Origin: DASZZZ01 sp036260375
GTDB lineage: Bacteria; Actinomycetota; CADDZG01; WHSQ01
NCBI GenBank assembly: GCA_036260375.1
Contig: DASZZZ010000028.1
Location: forward strand, 1-16,137
Length of the DNA stretch: 16,137 bases
Direction: 5' to 3'
Part shown: in pieces, positions 1 through 7,025 of the stretch
Numbering within the stretch: position 1 is the stretch's first letter
How the letters are laid out: every line of letters begins with the position of its first letter
The notes under the pieces: generated by a model
Seen by the model: the letters and a program-made list of their open reading frames with translations, nothing else
Databases searched by the model: none
What the model was told of the DNA's origin: nothing
Program-made: the position numbers and the translations under genes

Positions 1-2307
1 CCCCCGGCCAAGCGCCGTCCGCCCGCACGACGCGGCCCCACGTTGGCCGCCGTCGCGGCGTCCGCGGGACGCGCCGCGGCGGCCGCGGCTCGCTTGGGCT
101 TCGTCGGCGTGCGCCACGCTCCGCCCGGCGCGTGGGGCGTCGTCGTCGTGGGCGTCGCCGCGCTTGCGGCGGTCGGCGTCTACGCCGACGCGGGCGGGCC
201 GTTCGGCGGCGGCCTTCGCTACGTCACCACGCTGCTCGTCGGGCGCGTGGCCGTGCTCCTGCCCCCGCTCGTCGCGTTCGTCGGAGTCCTCGTGGTGCTG
301 CCCCGGACGCGCGCCGCGGCCGGCCGCATGGCCGCGGGCATCGCGGTGTGCGCGGTCGCGGCCGGCGGGATGACGCACCTGGCGCTCGCCAACCGGCGCG
401 TGTCGGCGCCGCTCGACGTCCTCGCCCGCAAGGGCGGCATCCTCGGCGCGCTTGCGGGCCGCCCGGTCTCCGACGCCGCCGGGACGTGGGCCGCGTGGCT
501 CGTCCTCCTGGTCGTGCTCGGCGCCGGCGTCATGATCCTCACGCGCACGTCGGTCGCGCGTGTCGGCGAGCTCGCCGCCTCGGGCGCCGTGAGCGCGGTC
601 GCGTTCGTGCGCGGGATGCTGGAGCGCGCCGGGACCGACGACCTCGGCGACTCCGCCGACGACGAGCCCGCCACCGCCTACGCGCCGGCGGCGGACGAGC
701 CGGTCGCGCCGGCTGGTGACGAGGAGCAAGCCCCCGGCGCCCACGACGCCGGGGCGGACGCCGGCCCCGGCCCCCGTCCGTCGCGCCGCTCCGGCGCGCC
801 CGCCGACCCGCCGCGCCAGCTCGCGATGCCGGTCGGCGACGCCAGGGGCTACAAGCTCCCCGCGCTCGACCTCCTCGTGCGCGGCGCCGAGCAGCAGACG
901 TCGGTGCGTTCGATCGAGGACACGACCGCGGTCATCGAGGCGACCCTGCGCGAGTTCAACGTCGACGCATCCGTCACGGGCTACACCGCGGGGCCGACCG
1001 TCACGCGCTTCGAGATCGAGCTCGGCGCGGGCGTGAAGGTCAACCGCGTCCTGTCGCTGTCGAACGAGCTCAAGTACGCGCTCGCGTCGGGGGAGCTGCG
1101 CTTCCTCGCCCCGATCCCGGGGCGCTCCGCGATCGGCGTCGAGGTCCCGAACCGCACGCGTCACGTCGTCACGCTCGGCGACGTGCTGCGGTCACGCCGC
1201 GCGCAGCAGGACCGCCACCCGCTCGCCGTCGCGCTCGGCACCGACGTGTCCGGGGAGCCGGTGATGGCCAACCTCGCGGAGATGCCGCACGTGCTGATCG
1301 CCGGCGCGACGAACTCCGGGAAGTCTTCGTGCATCAACTCGATGATCACGTCGATCCTCGTGCGCGCGCGGCCCGACCAGGTCCGCATGATCCTCATCGA
1401 CCCCAAGCGCGTCGAGCTCACGCACTTCGCCGGCGTCCCGCACCTGCTGACCCCGGTCGTGACGGTGCCGAAGAAGGCGGCGTCCGCGTTGGGGTGGGTC
1501 GTGCGCGAGATGGAGATGCGCTACGAGGCGCTCGCTCACTTCGGCATGCGCAACCTCGAGTTCTACAACGACGCGGTCGCGCGCAACGCGATCGTCAAGC
1601 GCAGCGACGACGACCCCGATCCCGAGCCGCTGCCGTACATCCTCGTCGTCGTCGACGAGCTCTCCGACCTCATGATGGTCGCGCCGCGCGACGTCGAGAG
1701 CGCGATCTGCCGCATCGCGCAGATGGCGCGCGCGGTCGGCATCCATCTCGTCGTCGCGACGCAGCGGCCGTCGGTCGACGTCGTCACCGGCGTCATCAAG
1801 GCCAACATCCCGTCGCGCCTCGCGTTCAGCGTCGCGTCGCAGCAGGACTCGCGCGTCATCCTCGACCAGGGCGGCGCCGACAAGCTCGTCGGCCGCGGCG
1901 ACATGCTGTTCCTGCACGCGAGCTCGTCCAAGCCGCGGCGCATCCAGGGCGCGTGGGTCACCGAGAAGGAGGTCGCCGCGGTCGTGGGGCACGCGCGCCG
2001 CCAGGGCAACCCCGACTACGTCGAGGGCGTGACCGTCGACGACTCGGCGCCGGACGGCGGGGGCGCGATCGCGGGGGGCGACGACGACCTGCTCCACGAG
2101 GCGCTCGAGCTCGTCGTGCGCTCGCAGCTCGGCTCCACCTCCATGCTCCAACGCAAGCTGAAGGTGGGGTTCGCGCGCGCCGGGCGTCTCATGGACCTGT
2201 TGGAGCAGCGCGGCGTCGTCGGGCCGTCGCAGGGCTCCAAGCCGCGCGACGTCCTCATGACGCCGGACGAGCTCGACGCCGCGCTCGCCGCCGACGACCC
2301 CGGCTAG
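1..2307 (+). CDS. ftsK: FtsK/SpoIIIE-type DNA translocase, probably 5' partial
   Basis: This is the septal DNA pump that uses ATP to move chromosome ends through the closing division septum and supports dimer resolution. Numbering from a possible TTG at 43 (754 aa), hydrophobic segments lie near residues 29-48, 66-86, 95-115 and 146-166, followed by an acidic, Pro/Ala-rich linker (about 200-265). The motor has a Walker A GATNSGKS at 421-428 and a Walker B ending in D538-E539, then the conserved stretch with VVATQRPSVDVVTG. A C-terminal winged-helix gamma domain (about 682-745, with GSTSMLQRKLKVGFARA) should read KOPS-type orienting sequences. The frame is open to base 1, and the codons before 43 read PPAKRRPPARRGPT, like the basic N-terminal tail of many FtsK proteins. 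TTG 43 has no clear ribosome site, so the true start is probably outside the window. Identity is certain; the N-terminus is not. Confidence 0.96.
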   Translation, partial: PPAKRRPPARRGPTLAAVAASAGRAAAAAARLGFVGVRHAPPGAWGVVVVGVAALAAVGVYADAGGPFGGGLRYVTTLLVGRVAVLLPPLVAFVGVLVVLPRTRAAAGRMAAGIAVCAVAAGGMTHLALANRRVSAPLDVLARKGGILGALAGRPVSDAAGTWAAWLVLLVVLGAGVMILTRTSVARVGELAASGAVSAVAFVRGMLERAGTDDLGDSADDEPATAYAPAADEPVAPAGDEEQAPGAHDAGADAGPGPRPSRRSGAPADPPRQLAMPVGDARGYKLPALDLLVRGAEQQTSVRSIEDTTAVIEATLREFNVDASVTGYTAGPTVTRFEIELGAGVKVNRVLSLSNELKYALASGELRFLAPIPGRSAIGVEVPNRTRHVVTLGDVLRSRRAQQDRHPLAVALGTDVSGEPVMANLAEMPHVLIAGATNSGKSSCINSMITSILVRARPDQVRMILIDPKRVELTHFAGVPHLLTPVVTVPKKAASALGWVVREMEMRYEALAHFGMRNLEFYNDAVARNAIVKRSDDDPDPEPLPYILVVVDELSDLMMVAPRDVESAICRIAQMARAVGIHLVVATQRPSVDVVTGVIKANIPSRLAFSVASQQDSRVILDQGGADKLVGRGDMLFLHASSSKPRRIQGAWVTEKEVAAVVGHARRQGNPDYVEGVTVDDSAPDGGGAIAGGDDDLLHEALELVVRSQLGSTSMLQRKLKVGFARAGRLMDLLEQRGVVGPSQGSKPRDVLMTPDELDAALAADDPG

Positions 2308-2330
2308 CGCTCGCCCGTCGGGCGCCGCGG

Positions 2331-2398
2331 GGGGCGTCCCTATAATGGGTGGTTCCGGCAGGGGAGCGGCCCCGCCGGACGCGGCCGGGGGACGCCCC
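2331..2398. repeat. 10-bp perfect inverted repeat flanking the TATAAT box
   Basis: GGGGCGTCCC at 2331-2340 is the exact reverse complement of GGGACGCCCC at 2389-2398. The left arm touches the TATAAT hexamer at 2341. The right arm is also part of the second leader hairpin, so in RNA the two pairings would exclude each other. A regulatory role is inference; in DNA this rich in GC a 10-bp match can also arise by chance. Confidence 0.45.
2341..2346 (+). promoter_or_regulatory. -10 box TATAAT upstream of the RodZ-like gene
   Basis: A perfect TATAAT stands in the 122-base gap between ftsK and the next gene, surrounded by nearly pure GC sequence. No good TTGACA-like -35 element lies 16-18 bases upstream. 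A start site near 2353 would give a leader of about 77 bases ahead of GTG 2430. This would drive the RodZ-like gene, rimO, cinA and thpR. The assignment is from sequence alone. Confidence 0.5.
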
Positions 2399-2402
2399 GG
2401 CC
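2355..2402 (+). promoter_or_regulatory. Two consecutive strong hairpins in the leader
   Basis: The first hairpin (2355-2378) pairs CCGGC-a-GGGG with CCCCGCCGG around the loop AGCGG, with one bulged A. The second (2383-2402) pairs GGCCGGGG with CCCCGGCC, 8 perfect pairs closed by the tetraloop GACG. Both sit between the TATAAT box and the GTG start at 2430. No U-run follows either, so a classical intrinsic terminator is not indicated. They could act as a structured 5' leader, an RNA-stability element or a weak terminator for ftsK readthrough. Confidence 0.45.
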
Positions 2403-2429
2403 CGTACGCGACCACCTGACCGGAGCGTT

Positions 2430-3227
2430 GTGAGCGAATCCCCGACCATGGGCGCCTACCTCCGGGCCGCCCGGCGCCGTCGCCGGGTGAGCATCGAGAG
2501 GGCGGCCGACGACACGAAGATCCGTCCCGACTTCCTCATGCGCATGGAGTCGGACGAGTTCGACTTCCTCGCGCCGGCCTACGTCCGCGGGTTCCTCAAG
2601 ACCTACGCCCGCTACCTGCGCGTCGACGCCGAGCCGCTCGTCGAGGAGTTCGACCGGCGCTTCGGGGGCCGCGCCGAGACGGCGCAGATCATGGCGCTCG
2701 AGCGGCGCCAGCGGACCGTGCCGAAGGAGCGCCGGCGTCTCGGGAGCTGGACGCTCGCGGCGATGGCCGCGGCCGCGTGCCTCGTGCTCCTCGGCATCGT
2801 CGGCCTCGCGACCGGCGACGACGACCCGGCCCCCGCGCCGCGGAGCGCCCGCGACCAGGTCGCGGAGGACGACCGCGACCGGCCCAGCCCGCGGCCGACG
2901 CCCACGCCCACGCCCACCCCGACCCCCACGCCGACGCCGAGCCCGACGCCGACCGACGCGCTCGCGGTCGCCGACGGGCTCGAGGTCGAGATCGTCGCGG
3001 TCAGCGCCGACTGCTGGATCGACGTCACCGCCGACGGCGTCGCGGTCGACTCGTACACGCTCCAGGCGGGCGACACCGCGGGGCCGTACACGGCCGAGGA
3101 CAGCATGGACATCGTGCTCGGCTTCCCCGACGGCGTCGAGCTCGTCGTCAACGGCCGCAACGTCGGCAGCCCCGGGGGCGCGAACCCCGCGACCGTGTCG
3201 CTTCCCGACGACATAGAGACGTTCTGA
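2430..3227 (+). CDS. RodZ-like membrane-anchored helix-turn-helix protein (HTH_25 / DUF4115)
   Basis: The 265-aa product has an N-terminal HTH_25 domain (about residues 8-63, from GAYLRAARRRRRVS through PAYVRGFLKTYARYL), a basic stretch, one membrane helix (about 106-129), a Pro-Thr spacer (156-175) and a C-terminal DUF4115 beta domain (about 185-260). This is the architecture of RodZ and of the conserved Actinomycetota protein between ftsK and rimO. RodZ links the cytoskeleton to cell-wall synthesis in rods; the actinobacterial relatives are poorly defined, so a cell-shape or envelope role is inferred. GTG 2430 was chosen because GGAG (2422-2425) precedes it; ATG 2448 is an alternative, and GTG 2349 would translate the hairpin region. 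It ends three bases before rimO. Confidence 0.88.
   Translation: MSESPTMGAYLRAARRRRRVSIERAADDTKIRPDFLMRMESDEFDFLAPAYVRGFLKTYARYLRVDAEPLVEEFDRRFGGRAETAQIMALERRQRTVPKERRRLGSWTLAAMAAAACLVLLGIVGLATGDDDPAPAPRSARDQVAEDDRDRPSPRPTPTPTPTPTPTPTPSPTPTDALAVADGLEVEIVAVSADCWIDVTADGVAVDSYTLQAGDTAGPYTAEDSMDIVLGFPDGVELVVNGRNVGSPGGANPATVSLPDDIETF
2895..2954 (+). repeat. Pro-Thr dipeptide repeat coding for an extracytoplasmic spacer
   Basis: Twenty codons alternate Pro (CCC/CCG) with Thr (ACG/ACC), broken once by a Ser. They form a near-perfect six-base tandem repeat inside the RodZ-like gene, between the membrane helix and the DUF4115 domain. Such spacers are stiff and extended. The tract is liable to slippage, so repeat number may differ between strains. 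Confidence 0.85.
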
Positions 3228-3230
3228 CGT

Positions 3231-4652
3231 ATGCCGCGCGTCGCGATCGTCACCCTCGGGTGTCCCAAGAACGCGGTCGACTCCGAGGGCCTCGGAGGGC
3301 TGCTGCAGGACGGCGGTCACGTCGTCACCGACGACGTCGACGCGGCCGACGTCGTCGTGGTCAACACGTGCGGCTTCATCGACCCGGCGCGGCGCGAGAC
3401 GATCGACGAGGTCCTCGAGCTCGCCGAGCTCAAGGACGCCGGCGGGCTCGGGGGTCTCGTGCTGACCGGATGTCTCGTGGCGCGCGCCGCCGACGACCTC
3501 GACGAGGCGCTGCCCGAGGTCGACGCGCTGGTCGACTTCGCGGCGTACCCGCGCATCGCGGGCATCGTCGACGACGTCGCGTCCGGGACGCTCGAACGCA
3601 AGGTCCACGGCGATCCCGGCACGCGCTTCGACCCCGCGTGGTGGGACGCGTCGATCGCCGCGGGGCCGCGCGTCCGCTTCGGACGCGCCCCGTGGGCCTA
3701 CGTGAAGATCGCGGAGGGCTGCGATCGCGGGTGCACGTTCTGCGCGATCCCGTTGATGCGCGGGAAGTTTCGCTCGCGCGCGCCAGACGTCGTCGAGCGC
3801 GAGGTGCGCGCGCTCGGGGCCCAGGGCGTGTCGGAGATATCGCTCGTCAGCCAGGACTCCGTGATGTGGGGGCGCGACGTCGGCGCCGGGGACCTCACGT
3901 CGCTGCTGCGGCGGCTCGAGCGCGTCGACGGCGTGCGCCGCATCCGCCTGATGTATTTGCACCCGCACGGAGTCACCGACGAGCTCGTCGACACGATCGC
4001 GTCGTCCGACGTCGTGTGCTCCTACTTCGACCTGTCGCTGCAACACGTCGCGCCGCGCGTGCTCGCGCGCATGGGGCGATGGGGCGGCCGCGAGCGCTTC
4101 GAACGGATCGTCGCTCGCATCCGCGCGCTCGACCCGCTGGCCGGCGTGCGCGCGACGTTCATCCTCGGGTTCCCGGGCGAGACGGACGACGACGCGCGCG
4201 CGGTCGAGTCGTTCGTCGGCGACGGCGATCTCGACTGGATCGGAGTGTTCACGTACTCGCGCGAGGAGGGCACGCGCTCGCACGGCTACGACGACCACGT
4301 GCCCGACGACGTCGCGCGCGCGCGAGCCGCGGCCGTGTCCGCCGCCGCCGAGCACGCGATGGACCGGCGCGCACGCGATCTCGCGGGCGCCCGGCTCGAG
4401 GTCCTCGCCGAGCGTCTCGAGCTCGGCGCGCCCGCGGAGCCCGGCGCCGCGTGGTGGACGGGGCGCTCGCAGCGCGAGGCCCCCGAGGTCGACGGCGAGA
4501 TCCGCTTCACGACGCGCGCGGAGCTGCGCGTCGGCGACTACGTCGACGTGCGCGTCACCGGCAACGAGGGCGCCGACCTGTTCGGCGTCCACGACGACGG
4601 CGCGCGCGCCGACCCGGCCCGCCCGCCCGCCGCGACCGGAGCGCGGCGCTGA
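3231..4652 (+). CDS. rimO: Ribosomal protein S12 methylthiotransferase RimO
   Basis: RimO is a cytoplasmic radical-SAM enzyme that adds a methylthio group to an aspartate of ribosomal protein S12. The 473-aa product has the UPF0004 domain with cluster cysteines C11 (TLGCPKN), C47 (VNTCGF) and C81 (LTGCL), the radical-SAM motif CDRGCTFC (C164, C168, C171), the continuation IPLMRGKFRSR, and a C-terminal TRAM domain (about 380-455). The S12 enzyme rather than tRNA-modifying MiaB is supported by the TLGCPKNAVDSE opening and by position after the RodZ-like gene, as in other Actinomycetota. ATG 3231 is three bases after the preceding stop, with no strong ribosome site, so coupling is likely. The last codons overlap the inferred cinA start. 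Confidence 0.95.
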   Translation: MPRVAIVTLGCPKNAVDSEGLGGLLQDGGHVVTDDVDAADVVVVNTCGFIDPARRETIDEVLELAELKDAGGLGGLVLTGCLVARAADDLDEALPEVDALVDFAAYPRIAGIVDDVASGTLERKVHGDPGTRFDPAWWDASIAAGPRVRFGRAPWAYVKIAEGCDRGCTFCAIPLMRGKFRSRAPDVVEREVRALGAQGVSEISLVSQDSVMWGRDVGAGDLTSLLRRLERVDGVRRIRLMYLHPHGVTDELVDTIASSDVVCSYFDLSLQHVAPRVLARMGRWGGRERFERIVARIRALDPLAGVRATFILGFPGETDDDARAVESFVGDGDLDWIGVFTYSREEGTRSHGYDDHVPDDVARARAAAVSAAAEHAMDRRARDLAGARLEVLAERLELGAPAEPGAAWWTGRSQREAPEVDGEIRFTTRAELRVGDYVDVRVTGNEGADLFGVHDDGARADPARPPAATGARR

Positions 4653-5881
4653 ACGCCGAGATCGTCGGCGTCGGCACCGAGCTGCTGCTGGGCCAGATCG
4701 CCAACACGAACGCGCAGCACATCTCGAGCGCGCTCGCGTCGATCGGCGTCGACGTCTACTACCACTCCGTCGTCGGCGACAACCTCGAGCGCGTCGCAGG
4801 CGTGCTGCGAACCGCGCTCGCGCGCTCCGACACCGTCGTCGTGACCGGGGGGCTCGGACCGACGCCGGACGACCTCACCCGCGACGCGGTCGCGCACGTG
4901 CTCGGCGTGCCGCTCGTGCGCGATCCCGGCGAGGTCGCGCGGCTGCGCGCCTTCTTCGAGGCGCGCGGGCGCACGTTCCCGTCCGGCAACGAGCGCCAGG
5001 CCGACTTCCCGCGCGGAGCGGTCCCGATCGCGGCCGAGGGGACGGCTCCCGGTTTCGTCGTCGAGCACGACGGCGCGGTGCTGTTCGCGCTTCCCGGCGT
5101 CCCGTGGGAGATGAGGGCGATGCTCGACGGCACGGTGCTGCCCGAGCTGCGCCGCCGCGCCGGCGACGCGGTGACGCTGAGCCGCGAGGTCCTCGTCGTC
5201 GGGCTCGGCGAGTCGCACGTGCACGAGCGCATCGCGGAGCTCGACGAGGCGCAATCCAACCCCACGATCGCGTACCTCGCGTCGGCGGGCCGCGTGCGCG
5301 TCCGCATCACCGCGAAGGCGCGCACCGAGCGCGACGCGCGCGACCTCATCGCGCCCGTCGAGGCGGACGTGCGCGCGCGGCTCGCGCCGTGGGCGCTCGA
5401 GGGCGGCTCGTCGCCGGCGGAGGCGCTGGGGGCCGCGCTGCGGGCGCGCGGGCTGACGATCGCGGTCGCCGAGTCGCTCACCGGAGGCCTGCTCGCGTCG
5501 GAGATCGTCGACGTGCCCGGAGCGAGCGATTACTTCCGCGGCGGGGTCGTCGCGTACGCCGACGACGCCAAGCGCGACGTCGTCGGGGTCGACGCGGAGC
5601 TGCTCCGGCGCGCCGGCGCCGTCAGCGACGAGGCCGCGCGCGCTCTCGCCGCCGGAGCGGCGCGCGCGTTCGGCGCCGACCTCGGGGTCTCGACGACGGG
5701 CGTCGCGGGCCCCGGCCCCCACGACGGCGTCGCCGCCGGCACCGTCTACGTCGGCACGAGCCTCGGGGGCCGGGCCGAGGCGCGCCGCGTCCACGGCTAC
5801 GGCGACCGCGCCAACGTGCGCGCGGTCGCGGTCACGTTCGCGCTCGACGCGGCACGCCGCGCGCTCGCGGAGCGCGCGTGA
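4649..5881 (+). CDS. cinA: CinA: competence/damage-inducible protein with nicotinamide-nucleotide amidase domain
   Basis: The 410-aa product has the two CinA domains. The first is MoaB/MogA-like (about 1-170) with the signature TGGLGPTPDD at 66-75. The second is a PncC-type amidase (about 255-405) with AESLTGG at 274-280 and TGVAGP at 350-355. PncC enzymes deamidate nicotinamide mononucleotide in NAD salvage, and the first domain of related proteins acts on ADP-ribose. The start is set at CTG 4649: the protein then begins xNAEIVGVGTELLLGQ, matching the usual CinA N-terminus, GGAG (4638-4641) lies seven bases upstream, and the CTG overlaps the rimO TGA as CTGA. No ATG, GTG or TTG occurs in frame nearby; the frame is open for 1.8 kb upstream only as a shadow of other genes. 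Length fits the family. Confidence 0.92.
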   Translation: MNAEIVGVGTELLLGQIANTNAQHISSALASIGVDVYYHSVVGDNLERVAGVLRTALARSDTVVVTGGLGPTPDDLTRDAVAHVLGVPLVRDPGEVARLRAFFEARGRTFPSGNERQADFPRGAVPIAAEGTAPGFVVEHDGAVLFALPGVPWEMRAMLDGTVLPELRRRAGDAVTLSREVLVVGLGESHVHERIAELDEAQSNPTIAYLASAGRVRVRITAKARTERDARDLIAPVEADVRARLAPWALEGGSSPAEALGAALRARGLTIAVAESLTGGLLASEIVDVPGASDYFRGGVVAYADDAKRDVVGVDAELLRRAGAVSDEAARALAAGAARAFGADLGVSTTGVAGPGPHDGVAAGTVYVGTSLGGRAEARRVHGYGDRANVRAVAVTFALDAARRALAERA

Positions 5882-6456
5882 CGGCGCGCGTCCGGCTGTT
5901 CGCCGCGGTGCGCGTGCCGGACGAGCACCAGCGGGTCGTCGACGAGGCCGTCGCACCGCTGCGCGCGCGCGTCGCCGGCGCGCGCTGGACCCCGCCCGAG
6001 AGCCGCCACGTGACCGTGAAGTTCGTCGGCTACCTCGACGCCGGCCTCGTCGACGACGCGCTCGCCGCGGTCGCGTCGTGCGCGCGCAGGCAGGGCGCGT
6101 CCGACGTCCGTCTCTCGGAGCTCGGCGCGTTCCCCGGCCCCCGCCGCGCGCGCGTCCTGTGGGCCGGCCTCGACGACCCCGACTCCCTCCTCGCGCGCCT
6201 CGCCGCCGACCTCGACGACGCGTTCGAGCCGCTCGGCGTCGAGCCCGAGCGGCGGGCGTTCACGCCGCACCTGACGCTCGCCCGCTTCAGGGAGCCCGCC
6301 CGCCTCGACGGCATGCTCCCGGTGCTGCCGCGCGCCGGCCTGCCCCCGTTTCGCGTCGCCGACGTCGAGCTGTTCCGCAGCCATCTGTCGCCGCGCGGCG
6401 CGCGCTACGAATCCCTCGCCCGGGTCCCGCTCGTATCCTGTGGCGATGGCGCGTAG
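5878..6456 (+). CDS. thpR: RNA 2',3'-cyclic phosphodiesterase (ThpR/LigT, 2H family)
   Basis: This 192-aa enzyme of the 2H phosphoesterase superfamily opens 2',3'-cyclic phosphates at RNA ends; older names call it 2'-5' RNA ligase. Both catalytic HxT motifs are present: HVT at residue 44 (RHVTVKFVGYLD) and HLT at residue 131 (FTPHLTLARF), at the spacing expected for the family. The start is GTG 5878, which overlaps the cinA stop as GTGA and gives the usual RLFAAVRVP beginning. The longer open frame upstream is a shadow of cinA. Its 3' end overlaps the next gene by 11 bases and carries that gene's probable promoter. The physiological substrate in bacteria is not settled. Confidence 0.92.
   Translation: MTARVRLFAAVRVPDEHQRVVDEAVAPLRARVAGARWTPPESRHVTVKFVGYLDAGLVDDALAAVASCARRQGASDVRLSELGAFPGPRRARVLWAGLDDPDSLLARLAADLDDAFEPLGVEPERRAFTPHLTLARFREPARLDGMLPVLPRAGLPPFRVADVELFRSHLSPRGARYESLARVPLVSCGDGA
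6434..6439 (+). promoter_or_regulatory. -10-like TATCCT, possible leaderless promoter for the CopC-like gene
   Basis: TATCCT ends six bases before ATG 6446, so a normal start site would fall on or next to the A of the ATG and the message would have no leader. No Shine-Dalgarno-like sequence precedes this ATG, which agrees with leaderless translation, common in Actinomycetota. No clear -35 was found. The element lies inside the end of thpR. Confidence 0.4.
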
Positions 6457-7018
6457 ACGAGGCATCCCGGTCGCGGTCGCCGCGGTCGCCGTCGCGCTAG
6501 CGGCGATCGCTCCGGCGTGGGGGCACGGCGAGAAGGCGAAGTCGGACCCCGACGACGGCGACAGGCTCCCACGGCCCCCGCAGAGCGTCGCGGTCACGCT
6601 CACCGAGGCGCCGACCGACGACGCGCAGCTCGAGGTCACCGACGGCTGCGGCGACCCGGTCGTCGCCGGCGTGACGGTGCGCGGCGAGACCGTCGAGGGT
6701 CGCATCGCGGGCGGCAGCCCGGGCCGGTGGCACGCCCGCTACCGCGTCATCTCGGCGGTCGACGGGCACCCGACCGACGGACGCTGGGACTTCGACGTCG
6801 CCGGCGAGCGCGACTGCGGCGGCCGCCCCGGCGACGACGACGACGGCGACGACGACGGCGACGACGGCGGCACCGCGTCGCCGGACCCCGAGCCGACGCT
6901 CGCCGACGACGGCGGCCCGGACGACGGCGGCGGCGCGTTCCCGACCGCGGCGGTCGCCGGCGGCGCGCTCGCGCTCGTCGTGCTCGCGCTGGTCGCCCGC
7001 AGGTTCGGCGCGCGTTGA
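6446..7018 (+). CDS. Membrane-tethered CopC-domain copper-binding protein
   Basis: The 190-aa product starts with a signal peptide likely cut before H27 (AWG/HGEK), followed by a CopC beta-sandwich (about 27-120). The CopC Cu(II) site uses the mature N-terminal His plus an Asp-x-His pair; here these are H27 and D106-G-H108 in the segment SAVDGHPTDGRW. A long Asp/Gly linker (about 126-162) and one C-terminal membrane helix (about 165-187) anchor the domain outside the cell. It differs from the downstream CopC-CopD fusion in lacking a transporter domain, so it may be a copper buffer or delivery protein. ATG 6446 gives the shortest signal peptide; GTG 6440 adds two residues. Copper binding follows from the family and residues, not from any test. 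Confidence 0.8.
   Translation: MARRRGIPVAVAAVAVALAAIAPAWGHGEKAKSDPDDGDRLPRPPQSVAVTLTEAPTDDAQLEVTDGCGDPVVAGVTVRGETVEGRIAGGSPGRWHARYRVISAVDGHPTDGRWDFDVAGERDCGGRPGDDDDGDDDGDDGGTASPDPEPTLADDGGPDDGGGAFPTAAVAGGALALVVLALVARRFGAR
6823..6867 (+). repeat. Asp/Gly codon repeat in the CopC-like gene
   Basis: Runs of GAC broken by GGC encode an acidic patch of nine Asp with interspersed Gly between the CopC domain and the membrane helix. It acts at least as a flexible negatively charged linker; weak metal binding is possible but speculative. As a GAC tandem tract it may vary in length. Confidence 0.7.
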
Positions 7019-7025
7019 CGCGTAG

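Noticed and set aside
2895..2954. Tandem repeat considered as a CRISPR or intergenic repeat
   Set aside because: It is an in-frame Pro-Thr coding repeat with no spacers.
2340..4592. A 750-codon open frame on the minus strand
   Set aside because: It is antisense to the RodZ-like gene and rimO, both of clear identity. Its product is Arg/Asp/Val-rich without domains, as expected for a shadow frame in very GC-rich DNA.
2777..4648. Upstream extension of the cinA frame by more than 600 codons
   Set aside because: The translation is Arg-rich and overlaps the RodZ-like gene and rimO completely; CinA homology begins only at 4649.
5104..5877. Upstream extension of the thpR frame
   Set aside because: It lies wholly inside cinA and is an Arg/Ala shadow. 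The family N-terminus is reached from GTG 5878.
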